DNA from: Actinopolyspora mortivallis DSM 44261
Lineage (GTDB): Bacteria; Actinomycetota; Actinomycetes; Mycobacteriales; Pseudonocardiaceae
DNA: 64,000 nucleotides
Reading direction: 5' to 3'
Assembly (NCBI RefSeq): GCF_000384035.1
Contig: NZ_KB913024.1
Span: 2,776,405 to 2,840,404 of the forward strand
The translations under genes were made by a program, and so were the position numbers. The notes under the pieces were generated by a model. It was not told the DNA's origin and searched no databases. It saw only the letters and a program-made list of their open reading frames with translations. Of this stretch, positions 27,645 to 36,917 are shown one piece after another. How positions within the stretch are numbered: position 1 is the stretch's first letter; each line of letters begins with the position of its first letter.

Positions 27645-28427
27645 TCAGACGAGGTTCTTTCCGGCCAGGAACTCCACGATCCGCACGCCACCCTCGCCTT
27701 CGTCGGTGACCTGCTGGCCCGCTTCCTTCGGCGGGGCGGGCGCGGAGGAGACCATCTGGGTGGCCGCACCGGACAGCCCCACCTCGCTCGGGTCGATGCC
27801 CGCGTCGGCCAGGGTCAGGGTGGTGACGGGCTTCTTCTTCGCGGCCATGATCCCCTTGAAGGAGGGGTACCTGGGCTCGTTGATCTTCTCCGTCACCGAG
27901 ACCACCACGGGCAGCTCGGCACGGACACTGGTCACTCCGGCGTCGGTCTCGCGCTCGATGGACGCGGTCGACCCGTCGACCGACAGCGAACGGGCGTAGG
28001 TCAGCTGCGGCCAGCCGAGCAGCTCGGCCAGCATCGCGGGCACCGCACCGCTGCGTCCGTCGGTGGACTCGTTACCGGCGATCACCATGTCCACCGACTC
28101 CAGGGTGCCGATCACCTTGGACAGGGCCTTGGCCGTGGAGACCGCGTCCGTTCCGTGCAGTGCCTCGTCGGACAGGTGGACGGCCTTGTCGGCCCCCATC
28201 GAGAGCGCCTTGCGGATCGCGTCGGTCGCGCGCTCGGGGCCCATGCAGACCACGGTCACCTCTCCACCGTGGGCTTCCTTGGCCAGCAACGCCTCCTCAA
28301 CGGCCCGCTCGTTGATCTCATCCAGCACCGCGTCCGCGGACGCCCGGTCCAGGGTGTGGTCCGAGTCGGACAGCTTGCGCTCGGACCACGTGTCGGGCAC
28401 CTGCTTCACCAGGACGGCAATATTCAT
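27645..28427 (-). CDS. etfB: Electron transfer flavoprotein beta subunit
   Basis: A 260-residue partner of EtfA. Seen: MNIAVLVKQVPDTWSERKL, VCMGPERATDAIRKALSMGA (AMP-site region), IAGNESTDGRSGAVPAMLAE and the C-terminal NEPRYPSFKGIMAAKKKP. ATG 28427 has AGAGGA at 4-5 bases. First gene of the etfBA unit; a 290-base divergent gap separates it from degV. Confidence 0.96.
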   Translation of the reverse strand: MNIAVLVKQVPDTWSERKLSDSDHTLDRASADAVLDEINERAVEEALLAKEAHGGEVTVVCMGPERATDAIRKALSMGADKAVHLSDEALHGTDAVSTAKALSKVIGTLESVDMVIAGNESTDGRSGAVPAMLAELLGWPQLTYARSLSVDGSTASIERETDAGVTSVRAELPVVVSVTEKINEPRYPSFKGIMAAKKKPVTTLTLADAGIDPSEVGLSGAATQMVSSAPAPPKEAGQQVTDEGEGGVRIVEFLAGKNLV

Positions 28428-28719
28428 GGGTCCTCTCCGACCTCCTGCGGACTGTTGACGGCTTCCCGGCTGGGTCATCCCGGCGCGGCATGTCCCCGGG
28501 AAGGTTGACCTTGCCACGTGGCCCCGTGGAAAGCACAGTGACACCAACCACCAAGGATGTTACCGACCGGTAGCCCCAGCGTAACCCGGGCACAGGAGTG
28601 ACGGTACTCACTTCGCGCCGACAGGGGGACAACCACTCCGAATTTTCCGCCCGTCAGCGACACAGCTCACTCTCTCCGGGGTGATCATCCGGAAGAATGA
28701 GTATGATTAATCTGAAAGT

Positions 28720-29562
28720 ATGAAGCCACGCGTCGCCCTCGTCACCGACTCGACCGCCTCGGTACCCGACAACATCGCCGAGAGACTCAACATCTCGGTC
28801 GTGCAGCTGGAACTCACCGTCGACGGGCAGAGCAACGACGAGCGACGCGTTCCCCGCAGCGAACTCGGCGAGGCCATGAACGCCGGCACGGAGGTGAGCA
28901 CGGCCGCTCCCCCACCCCCCGCGTTCTTCTGGAACTACTCGGACGCGGTCAACGAGGGAGCCGAGGAGATCGTCTCGGTGCACATCTCCTCCGAGCTGTC
29001 CGAGACCTGCGAGTCGGCGCGCGCCGCGGCCGCGGAGTTCGACGTCCCCATCCACGTGGTGGACTCCCGCACCTGCTGCCTCGGACTCGGCTACGCGGTG
29101 ATGGCCGCCGCCGAGACGGCCGCCGCCGGCGCGGACGTGCGGACCGTGCTGGACGTGCTGCACCACCGGTTGAACGGAAGCAGCGAAACGATCTACGTGG
29201 ACACCCTGGAACACCTCCGCCGCAGCGGACGGATCGGCTCCGCACAGGCCACACTGGGAAGCGCCCTGTCCCTGAAACCCGTGCTGGGGCTGCACGAGGG
29301 AGTGCTCACCCAGTTCGCCAGAGGGGTCGGCACGGAACGCGCCCTGCGCAAGGCCGTGGACCACGCCGCCGAGACCGCCGGAACACGGCGGGTCAACATC
29401 GCCGCCGAACACTTCCTCGCCGAGGGGCGGGCCCGGCAGGCCCTCGAGGAGCTGAAGGGCAGGGTGGAGCTGGCCAGCGAGCCGCTGCTCGCCGAGACCA
29501 GCGCGATCATCGGCGCGCACACCGGCCCAGGCTCGGTCGTGCTCTCGGTGGCCCCGGCCTGA
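28720..29562 (+). CDS. DegV family fatty-acid-binding protein
   Basis: A 280-residue protein of the DegV/FakB family. Seen: VALVTDSTASVPDNIAERLN at the start, the loop STAAPPPPAFF, SVHISSELSETCESAR, and YVDTLEHLRRSGRIG. Family knowledge: these bind one fatty acid, and FakB forms present it to the kinase FakA. No fakA is adjacent here. A TATGAT -10 candidate lies about 15-20 bases before the ATG. Confidence 0.92.
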   Translation: MKPRVALVTDSTASVPDNIAERLNISVVQLELTVDGQSNDERRVPRSELGEAMNAGTEVSTAAPPPPAFFWNYSDAVNEGAEEIVSVHISSELSETCESARAAAAEFDVPIHVVDSRTCCLGLGYAVMAAAETAAAGADVRTVLDVLHHRLNGSSETIYVDTLEHLRRSGRIGSAQATLGSALSLKPVLGLHEGVLTQFARGVGTERALRKAVDHAAETAGTRRVNIAAEHFLAEGRARQALEELKGRVELASEPLLAETSAIIGAHTGPGSVVLSVAPA

Positions 29563-29616
29563 GGCGGGCCGGGCGCCACCGGCGCTCCCCTCACGGGGAC
29601 GGCCAGCGGCGGGCGG

Positions 29617-32600
29617 TCAGCCGCCGACCGCGTCCATGGCGCGGTGGATCCGCTTCTCCGAGACCGGGTGGGGTGTGCCCAGTTCCTGGGCGAAGTAGCT
29701 CACCCGCAGTTCCTCCAGCATCCAGCCGATGGACCAGAGCCGCTCACTCACCGGTTTCCCGGGGGGCACCGCGTCCAACAGCTCCTGGTAGCGCTGTTCG
29801 ACCGTGCCCACCCGGTCCATCAGCTCCCGATCCCGGGCCGGACGGTGCGGTACCTTGCTCAGCCGGTAGGAGATCGCGCGCAGGTACCGCTGGAGATCGG
29901 GCAGTCTCCGCGCCCCGGTGGCCGTCACGAAGCCCGGATAGACCAGGTTGGACAACTGCGTGCGGATGTCCTCGGCGGCCTCCCCGGACAGGGCGCGGGT
30001 CTGGGCCATCTCGGCCTCGACGTCCTGTTGGGCGGTCAGCACCTGCTCCACCCGGGAGACCACCTGCGTCGAGGTCGCGTTCAACCCCGCACGCACCCGC
30101 TCCACCAGGCGGTCGAACCCGGCCCGCTCGGTCACCGGCCCCCCGGCCTGCCGGATCAGTTCGTCGGCGGCGCAGGTGACGCAGTCCTCGAACAGCTCCT
30201 CCTGTCCGCCGTGCGGGCTGCCGGCGAAGACCACTCTGGCCCTGGTGCTCACCTGCTTCCGCAGGGACTTCACCGGGGAGGAGACGTTGAGCAGCACCAG
30301 TCTGCGGATGCCGCGCCACTGTTGGCGACGCTGTTCCTCGGCCGAGTCGAAGGCGCGGACGCCCACACTGTCGCCCTCGTCCACCAGGGCGGGATAGGCC
30401 TTGACCACCTGGCCGTTGCTCCGCTGCTCGAACGTGTCCGGCAGCTCGCCGAAGTCCCACTGCCGCAGCCCGTGCCGTTCGATGGTCTCGGCCGCCGCCG
30501 AGATCTCGGCACGCAGCTTGGGACGCAGCCGCTCGGCCAGCTCGGCGAGGTCCTTGCTCTCGGCCAGGACGTGCTCGTCACCCGAGGAGTCCTGACCCCG
30601 CACCACACGGAAGGTCATGCGCAGGTGGTCGGGAACGCGCCGGAGGTCCCAGGAGTCCAGCGGCACCGTCACTCCCGTCATCCGCCGCAGTTCCTCCGAG
30701 AGCGCCTCCAACAACGGCTTCTCCCTCGGACGTAGCCGGGCCAGCACGGCCTTGGCGTGGTCCGGGACGGGGACGAACTCGCGTCGCAGCTGCTTGGGCA
30801 GCGTCTTCAGCAACGCGGTCACCAACTCCTCGCGCAGCCCCGGGATCTGCCACTCGAACCCCTCCGGGTCGAGCTGGTTGAGGGCCGCCACCGGAACGTG
30901 CACGGTGACCCCGTCGGCGTCCGTACCGGGCTCGAACTGGTAACTGAGCGGGAGACGGTGCCCGTCCTGCTCCCAGAAGTCCGGGTAGTCGCTGTCGCTG
31001 ACCGAGGTCGAGGTCTCGTTGAACAGCAACGACCGGGGGAAGGTCAGCAGGTCGGGCTGGCTGCGGCGGACCTTCTTCCACCAGCTGTCGAAGTGCCGGG
31101 CCGAGACCACCTCGGAACCGACCCGCTGGTCGTAGAACTCGAACAGCGTCTCGTCGTCGACGAGGATGTCCCTGCGCCGCGCCCGCTGTTCCAGTTCCTC
31201 CACCTCGGCCAGCAGCGCACGGTTGGTGTGGAAGAACTCGTGGCGGGTGTCCCAGTCCCCCTCCACCAGGGCGTGTCGGATGAACAGCTCGCGACACAGC
31301 TCGGGCTCGATCCGCCCGTAGTTGACCTTGCGGCCCGCGACCAGGGGGACGCCGTACAACGTCACCCGTTCGTAGGCCATGACCGCGCCCTTGTCCTTCT
31401 CCCAGTGCGGCTCGCTGTAGTGGCGTTTGACCAGATGACCGGCGAGACGCTCGATCCAGGAGGGCTCCACCCGGGCCACGGTGCGGGCGAAGAGCCTCGA
31501 GGTCTCCACCAGCTCCGCCGCCATCACCCACTGGGGCGGCTTCTTGGCCAGCGCGGAACCGGGGAACACGGCGAACCTGGTCCCGCGCGCCCCCAGGTAC
31601 TCGGTGGGACCGCGCCGTCCCGAGTCCGACCTGCGTTCGGTGTCCTTCAGCCCGATGTGCGACAGCAGTCCCGCCAGCAGGGACTGGTGTATCCGGTCGC
31701 CGTCGGCGGGCTGGTCGTTGATCGGGATCTCCAGGGTGTTGACCATCTGCCGCAGCTGGGCGTAGAGGTCCTGCCACTCGCGGATCCTGAGGTGGTTCAG
31801 GTACTCGTTGCGGCACGCCCGGCGGAACTGGTTGGAGGACAGCTCCGCCCTGCGGTCGCGCAGGTACTGCCACAGGTTCAGGTAGGCGAGGAAGTCCGAG
31901 CTCCTGTCGGTGAACCTGGCGTGCTGCTGGTCGGCGGCCTGCTGGTGTTCGGCGGGCCGTTCCCTGGGATCCTGGATGGACAGCGCGGCGGCGATGACCA
32001 TCGTCTCGTGTACGCAACCGTTGCTCTCGGCCTCGACGATCATGCGTCCCAGCCGGGGGTCGATGGGCAGCCGCGCCAGCTTGTGCCCCACCCCGGTCAG
32101 TCGCCGGTTGCCCTTGCGGTCGGTGCCGTCCAGCGCGCCGAGCTCGTGCAACAGGTTCACCCCGTCGGTGATCTGCCGCTTGTCCGGGGGCTGGACGAAG
32201 GGGAAGGAGGCCACGTCCCCCAAGCCGAGCGAGGTCATCCGCAGGATCACCGAGGCCAGGTTCGTCCGCAGGATCTCCGGGTCGGTGAACTCCTGGCGGG
32301 CCAGGAAGTCCTGTTCCGAGTACAGCCGGATGCAGATCCCCGGCGCCTCCCGGCCGCAGCGGCCCTTCCGCTGGTCGGCCGAGGCCCGCGAGACGGGTTC
32401 GATGGGCAGCCGCTGCACCTTGGTGCGGTAGCTGTACCGCGAGATCCGTGCCGTGCCCGGGTCGACGACGTACCTGATCCCCGGAACGGTCAGCGAGGTC
32501 TCGGCCACGTTCGTGGCGAGCACCACACGACGCGTGGAGTGGCGTTGGAAGACCCGCTGTTGTTCGGCGGAGGAGAGCCGGGCGTACAGCGGCAGGATCT

Positions 32601-33567
32601 CGGTGTGCGGGGGTTTGCGTTGTTCCAGCGCCTCGGCGGTGTCCCGGATCTCGCGTTCCCCGCTGAGGAAGACGAGGATGTCACCGGGTCCCTCCCCGCA
32701 CAGCTCGTCCACCGCGTCGGCGATGGCCGTGGTCTGGTCGCGCTCGACGTCCTCCTCCTCGTCGGAGGTGTCCACCAGCGGGCGGTAGCGCACCTCCACC
32801 GGATAGGTGCGCCCGGACACCTCGATGATCGGAGCCCCACCGAAGTGCTCGGAGAACCGTTCCGGGTCGATGGTGGCCGAGGTGATGATCACCTTGAGGT
32901 CCGGACGCTTGGGCAGGATCCTCTTGAGGTAGCCGAGCAGGAAGTCGATGTTGAGGCTGCGTTCGTGCGCCTCGTCGATGATCAGCGTGTCGTAGCGCCG
33001 CAGTAACGCGTCCCGCTGGATCTCGGCGAGCAGGATCCCGTCGGTCATCTGCTTGACCAGGGTGTCGTCGTCCGCCCGGTCGGTGAACCGCACCTGGTAG
33101 CCCACCGGTCCGCCGACCTCGGTGCCCAGCTCGGCCGCGATACGCTCGGCCACCGTACGCGCCGCCAGCCTGCGTGGCTGGGTGTGGCCGATCGAGCCGA
33201 ACACCCCGCGTCCCAGCTCCAGGCACATCTTCGGCAGCTGGGTCGTCTTGCCGGAGCCGGTCTCACCGGCGACCACGACCACCTGGTTGTCCCGGATCGC
33301 GGCGAGCAGGTCCTCGCGTCGCCCGGTGACGGGCAGCTCCTCCGGGTAGCTGACCTCGGGGACACGCTCGCGGCGCCGTGCGACGCGTTCCCGCGAGGCG
33401 GTGACGTCGGCGGAGATCTCCTCGACGACCGAACGCAGCGCCTCGGGATCACTGATCTTGCGGGCACCGTCGATGCGACGACGCAACCGGTTCCGGTCCC
33501 GCGTCATCAGCTCGGACAGGCTCTCGCGCAGTTCGGACAGGGTGGGCGAAACGGGTGCAGTGGCCAT
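29617..33567 (-). CDS. hrpA: ATP-dependent RNA helicase HrpA (DEAH/RHA)
   Basis: A 1316-residue RNA helicase, full length for the actinobacterial form. Seen in order: Walker A VVAGETGSGKTTQLPKMCLE, DEAH box LIIDEAHERSLN, motif III ITSATIDPERFSEHFG, motif VI QRKGRCGREAPGICIRLY, then the ratchet/OB region and the long DUF3418 C-terminal part. In bacteria HrpA acts on mRNA processing and on stalled, collided ribosomes. ATG 33567 has GGGGG just before it; the upstream extension to 33678 lacks similarity. It is convergent with degV. Confidence 0.95.
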   Translation of the reverse strand: MATAPVSPTLSELRESLSELMTRDRNRLRRRIDGARKISDPEALRSVVEEISADVTASRERVARRRERVPEVSYPEELPVTGRREDLLAAIRDNQVVVVAGETGSGKTTQLPKMCLELGRGVFGSIGHTQPRRLAARTVAERIAAELGTEVGGPVGYQVRFTDRADDDTLVKQMTDGILLAEIQRDALLRRYDTLIIDEAHERSLNIDFLLGYLKRILPKRPDLKVIITSATIDPERFSEHFGGAPIIEVSGRTYPVEVRYRPLVDTSDEEEDVERDQTTAIADAVDELCGEGPGDILVFLSGEREIRDTAEALEQRKPPHTEILPLYARLSSAEQQRVFQRHSTRRVVLATNVAETSLTVPGIRYVVDPGTARISRYSYRTKVQRLPIEPVSRASADQRKGRCGREAPGICIRLYSEQDFLARQEFTDPEILRTNLASVILRMTSLGLGDVASFPFVQPPDKRQITDGVNLLHELGALDGTDRKGNRRLTGVGHKLARLPIDPRLGRMIVEAESNGCVHETMVIAAALSIQDPRERPAEHQQAADQQHARFTDRSSDFLAYLNLWQYLRDRRAELSSNQFRRACRNEYLNHLRIREWQDLYAQLRQMVNTLEIPINDQPADGDRIHQSLLAGLLSHIGLKDTERRSDSGRRGPTEYLGARGTRFAVFPGSALAKKPPQWVMAAELVETSRLFARTVARVEPSWIERLAGHLVKRHYSEPHWEKDKGAVMAYERVTLYGVPLVAGRKVNYGRIEPELCRELFIRHALVEGDWDTRHEFFHTNRALLAEVEELEQRARRRDILVDDETLFEFYDQRVGSEVVSARHFDSWWKKVRRSQPDLLTFPRSLLFNETSTSVSDSDYPDFWEQDGHRLPLSYQFEPGTDADGVTVHVPVAALNQLDPEGFEWQIPGLREELVTALLKTLPKQLRREFVPVPDHAKAVLARLRPREKPLLEALSEELRRMTGVTVPLDSWDLRRVPDHLRMTFRVVRGQDSSGDEHVLAESKDLAELAERLRPKLRAEISAAAETIERHGLRQWDFGELPDTFEQRSNGQVVKAYPALVDEGDSVGVRAFDSAEEQRRQQWRGIRRLVLLNVSSPVKSLRKQVSTRARVVFAGSPHGGQEELFEDCVTCAADELIRQAGGPVTERAGFDRLVERVRAGLNATSTQVVSRVEQVLTAQQDVEAEMAQTRALSGEAAEDIRTQLSNLVYPGFVTATGARRLPDLQRYLRAISYRLSKVPHRPARDRELMDRVGTVEQRYQELLDAVPPGKPVSERLWSIGWMLEELRVSYFAQELGTPHPVSEKRIHRAMDAVGG

Positions 33568-33735
33568 ACGTCCCCCAAGCATAGATATCCCGGCCTCGTC
33601 CACGCCTCCGTGTTTCGCCGGATTCACATCGACCGTCCGCCGGAGGAACAGCGGGGTACCGGCCCCGCCCCGACTCATGGTGGAAGTCCGGCGGCGGCGA
33701 ACGCCCCGCCCCGGGCGAAAAGCGCCGCCGTGGGT

Positions 33736-34917
33736 TCAGGTGAGTTCCGCCCGGCACAGCAGCGCCGTGGGCCTGTCCCCGATACGGGTGAGTACCAGCG
33801 TCGCCGCCTCGGTGCCGGACAGCCTCATCCGCCGTCGCAGCGCGTCCGGGTCCACGTCCACCCCACGTACCAGGATCTCCAGTCTTCCCACCTCGTGGCG
33901 ACGCAGCAGGGCCCGCAGGTTCTTCTCGCCGTAGGCGGACTGGTCGAGCACCCGGAAGGCCCGCACTCCCGGCGGGGGAGTCTCCCCGGTCAGGTAGGCG
34001 ATGCGGTGGTCGAGCTGGCCCAGACCGTGCCGGGCGGCGTACTGCCGGACCAGCCCGGCCCGGACCACGGCCCCGTCCGGATCCACCAGCCACCGCCCCG
34101 GGGCCCGCACCGGGCAGTCGTCGGGCTCGGCGTCGGTGATCCGCAGCACGGGAACACCGTCGGCGCCCAGCACGGTGGCGGCTCTGCCGACACCGGGGGT
34201 GGCCAGTCCGCCCAACCACACCGAGGCCTCCCGCACCTGCCCGCCCAGCGAGACCAGCTCGACCTCGGCCGTCTTGGGGATGGCGTCGAAGTCCAGCCCC
34301 GGGGCGCACTTGACCACCAGGTCACGTCCCCGGTACGTGGTGAGCAGCTCCCGCAGGGGAGGTTCCAGCGCGTCCGGGTCCCACCGCCTGCGTCCAGAGT
34401 CGTCCCGCCTGCCCGGATCGGCGACCACGGCGGCCGTGGTGGTGACCGGGTGCAACGCGTCGGCCCGCACCAACCCGGCCTCGGTGTCCCGGGCCGCCAG
34501 GTTGGCGCGAGCCATCGACAACCGAACCCCGTCGCGGTCCGAACCGAGACACCGCCCGGCGACCGGGGCCAGCTCCACCAGGTCCGCCCCGATCGAGCAG
34601 GTGACGTCGTGCACGTCCCGCCCCGCCAACCGGGCCGCACGGTGCCGGGCCACCGGTGTCGCCGTGGCCTGCTGCAACGCCGAGTCGGTGAACAACCACC
34701 GCCCCGCGTCCTCCAGCTTCGCGGCGGCACGACGTCGCAGCGCCACCGTCTCCAGCACCGCCGGAGCGAAACGCCGCCCCGCGACAGCACGGGCCGTGCC
34801 CGTGTCCGCCAACCTGGACGAGGAGGTCAACGGCAGCTCGGCCACCTCGTCCAGTGCGCGGACCCCCTCCGGGGAACGCAGGAAGGCGACGTCCTCGGCG
34901 TCGAACGCGTAAGCCAC
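33736..34917 (-). CDS. Class I SAM methyltransferase with THUMP-like domain
   Basis: A 393-residue protein. The SAM-binding motif is HDVTCSIGADLVELAPVAGR near residue 105, followed by GSDRDGVRLSMARANLAA. The C-terminal 90 residues (from about 300; DQSAYGEKNLRALLRRHEVG) match the THUMP-like end seen in this actinobacterial family, which suggests an RNA substrate. The start is GTG 34917, 15 bases after the enoyl-CoA hydratase stop on the same strand. The target base is unknown. Confidence 0.8.
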   Translation of the reverse strand: MAYAFDAEDVAFLRSPEGVRALDEVAELPLTSSSRLADTGTARAVAGRRFAPAVLETVALRRRAAAKLEDAGRWLFTDSALQQATATPVARHRAARLAGRDVHDVTCSIGADLVELAPVAGRCLGSDRDGVRLSMARANLAARDTEAGLVRADALHPVTTTAAVVADPGRRDDSGRRRWDPDALEPPLRELLTTYRGRDLVVKCAPGLDFDAIPKTAEVELVSLGGQVREASVWLGGLATPGVGRAATVLGADGVPVLRITDAEPDDCPVRAPGRWLVDPDGAVVRAGLVRQYAARHGLGQLDHRIAYLTGETPPPGVRAFRVLDQSAYGEKNLRALLRRHEVGRLEILVRGVDVDPDALRRRMRLSGTEAATLVLTRIGDRPTALLCRAELT

Positions 34918-34932
34918 GGTGCACCAGCCGGA

Positions 34933-35715
34933 TCAGTTTCCGGTGAACTCGGCCTTGCCCGGCCCGTTCTCGATGAACGAGCGCATCCCGATCTTCTGGT
35001 CCTCGGTGGCGAACAGGGAGGTGAACAGGTGGGTCTCGATGCGCAGCCCGGTGTTCAGGTCCGTCTCCAGTCCCTCGTCGATCGCCTGTTTGGCCGCCGC
35101 CAGGGCGTGGGCCGGGCCGTTGACGAACTGCTCGGCCCAGCGGCGCGCGGTGGCGTAGACCTCCTCCGTGGCGACCACCTCGTCGACCATACCCAGGGAA
35201 AGCGCCTCGTCGGAGTCCACGAAACGGCCGCTGAAGACGATGTCCTTGGCCTTGCTGGGGCCGACCAGCCGCGCCAGGCGCTGGGTGCCGCCCGCGCCGG
35301 GAATGACCCCGAGCAGGATCTCCGGCTGTCCGACCTTCAGCCCGTCGGCGGCCACCCGCCGGTCGCAGGCCAGCGCCAGCTCGAACCCGCCTCCCAGTGC
35401 GTAACCGGTGAGAGCGGCCACCGTGGGTTTCGGGATCGCGGCCACCGCGCTCAACGCGGCCGAGAGCCCGTCGCGTTCCTTGGCCGCCATCTCCGGAGCG
35501 GACCGCTCGACCATCTCCTTGATGTCGGCACCGGCGGCGAAGACCTTCTCCCCGCCGTAGACGATCACGGCCCGCACGTCCGTACGTTCGGCCGCCTCCT
35601 GCGCGGCGGCCCGGATCTCCCGCTCGACCTGACTGTTGAGCGCGTTCATCTTGGGCCGATCCAGTCTGATCGTCCCGATCCGGTTCTCGACCTCGAGTCT
35701 GACGAACTCACCCAC
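34933..35715 (-). CDS. Enoyl-CoA hydratase/isomerase family protein
   Basis: A 260-residue crotonase-fold enzyme that hydrates trans-2-enoyl-CoA in beta-oxidation. Seen: FAAGADIKEM (oxyanion hole), GYALGGGFELALACDRRVA with the first catalytic Glu nearby, and PEILLGVIPGAGGTQRLARL with the second Glu region. GTG 35715 has AGGAGG at 7-8 bases. It is first in a pair with the methyltransferase gene. Confidence 0.9.
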   Translation of the reverse strand: MGEFVRLEVENRIGTIRLDRPKMNALNSQVEREIRAAAQEAAERTDVRAVIVYGGEKVFAAGADIKEMVERSAPEMAAKERDGLSAALSAVAAIPKPTVAALTGYALGGGFELALACDRRVAADGLKVGQPEILLGVIPGAGGTQRLARLVGPSKAKDIVFSGRFVDSDEALSLGMVDEVVATEEVYATARRWAEQFVNGPAHALAAAKQAIDEGLETDLNTGLRIETHLFTSLFATEDQKIGMRSFIENGPGKAEFTGN

Positions 35716-35875
35716 GCCGCAACCTCCTCGTCGCATCACGAACGGTGCCGCACACTATCGTGCGCGAGCGCCGGCGGAACCTGTGGCACTGATCTCACGG
35801 GCGGGGATCCCCGCCGCCACGGGCTCTGCCCACGAGGGCAGCCGCCTCGTCGACACCGGCCGGAGACCGCCGGAC

Positions 35876-36664
35876 TCAGCGTCTGCGCTGGGCGAAGTAG
35901 CGCCCGCCGTCGCTGTGCAGCTCCAGATCCTGGTCGAAGGTCTTGGACAGGTTGTCGGCGGTGAGCACGTCGTCGAGCAGTCCCTGGGCGACCACTCCGC
36001 CCTCACGCAACAGCAGGGCGTGGGTGAACCCCGGCGGGATCTCCTCGACATGGTGGGTCACCAACGTCATGGCGGGCGCGTCGGGGTCCATGGCCAGATC
36101 CGACAACCTGGCCACCAGGTCCTCGCGCCCACCGAGGTCCAGTCCCGCGGCGGGCTCGTCCAGCAACAGCAACTCGGGATCGGTCATCAGCGCCCGGGCC
36201 AGCAGCGCCCGTTTGCGCTCCCCTTCGGAGAGGGTTCCGAAGGAACGCTCGGCGAGGTCGGCGATCCCCATGGCCGCGAGCAGTTCCTCGGCCCGCTCGG
36301 TGTCCATGCGCTCGTACTCCTCGCGCCACCTGCCGACCACGGCGTAGCCCGCGCTGACGACGGCGTCCCGCACGAGCTCGTCCTCCGGCATCCGCCCGGC
36401 CAACGCCGCCGAGCAGAGGCCGATGCGGGGTCGCAGCTCGAACACGTTGGTGTTGCCCAACCGCTCCCCCAGCACGTCGACGGTGCCGGTGCTCGGGTGC
36501 AGCTCGGCCCCGGCGAGTTTGAGCAGGGTGGTCTTGCCCGCGCCGTTCGGGCCGAGCACCACCCAGCGCTCGTCCAGCTCCACCGACCAGTTCACGTCGG
36601 TCACGAGCGTGTTCGACGCCCGCCGGACACCGACGCCATCCATGCGGATGACCAGGTCGTCCAC
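35876..36664 (-). CDS. ABC-type ATPase, single domain
   Basis: A 262-residue nucleotide-binding protein. Seen: Walker A LGPNGAGKTTLLKLAG, signature LSEGERKRALLARAL, Walker B LLLLDEPAAGLDLGGRED, and the switch His in VTHHVEEIP. GTG 36664 has GGGAGG at 6 bases. There is no permease gene beside it. The arrangement resembles ModF/YlmA-like lone ATPases, which may act on soluble partners. Partner unknown. Confidence 0.88.
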   Translation of the reverse strand: MDDLVIRMDGVGVRRASNTLVTDVNWSVELDERWVVLGPNGAGKTTLLKLAGAELHPSTGTVDVLGERLGNTNVFELRPRIGLCSAALAGRMPEDELVRDAVVSAGYAVVGRWREEYERMDTERAEELLAAMGIADLAERSFGTLSEGERKRALLARALMTDPELLLLDEPAAGLDLGGREDLVARLSDLAMDPDAPAMTLVTHHVEEIPPGFTHALLLREGGVVAQGLLDDVLTADNLSKTFDQDLELHSDGGRYFAQRRR

Positions 36665-36917
36665 GTCTACCTCCCAGCCGGACCGGCCCTCGTTGGCGTG
36701 CCGGTCGGCACGCTGTCGCCTCCTCGTGGATCCCGGACTCGAACGATCCACGCCTGTCATTCTCCCGGCCCTCGCGGCGGGCTCGTCGCCGGGACGGCCG
36801 CCGTCGGGACGAGGCCGGGCCACCTCCCACCGCCCTCCGTCCCTCGTGGAGAAAACCCGCCTCCGCGCGCCGGGGAGGATCCCGCCCGGCTCCGGCCGCG
36901 GCCGGTTCCGGCGGAGG

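Noticed and set aside
30757-33006. 749-codon plus-strand frame opposite hrpA
   Set aside because: Antisense shadow; hrpA on the minus strand has all helicase motifs.
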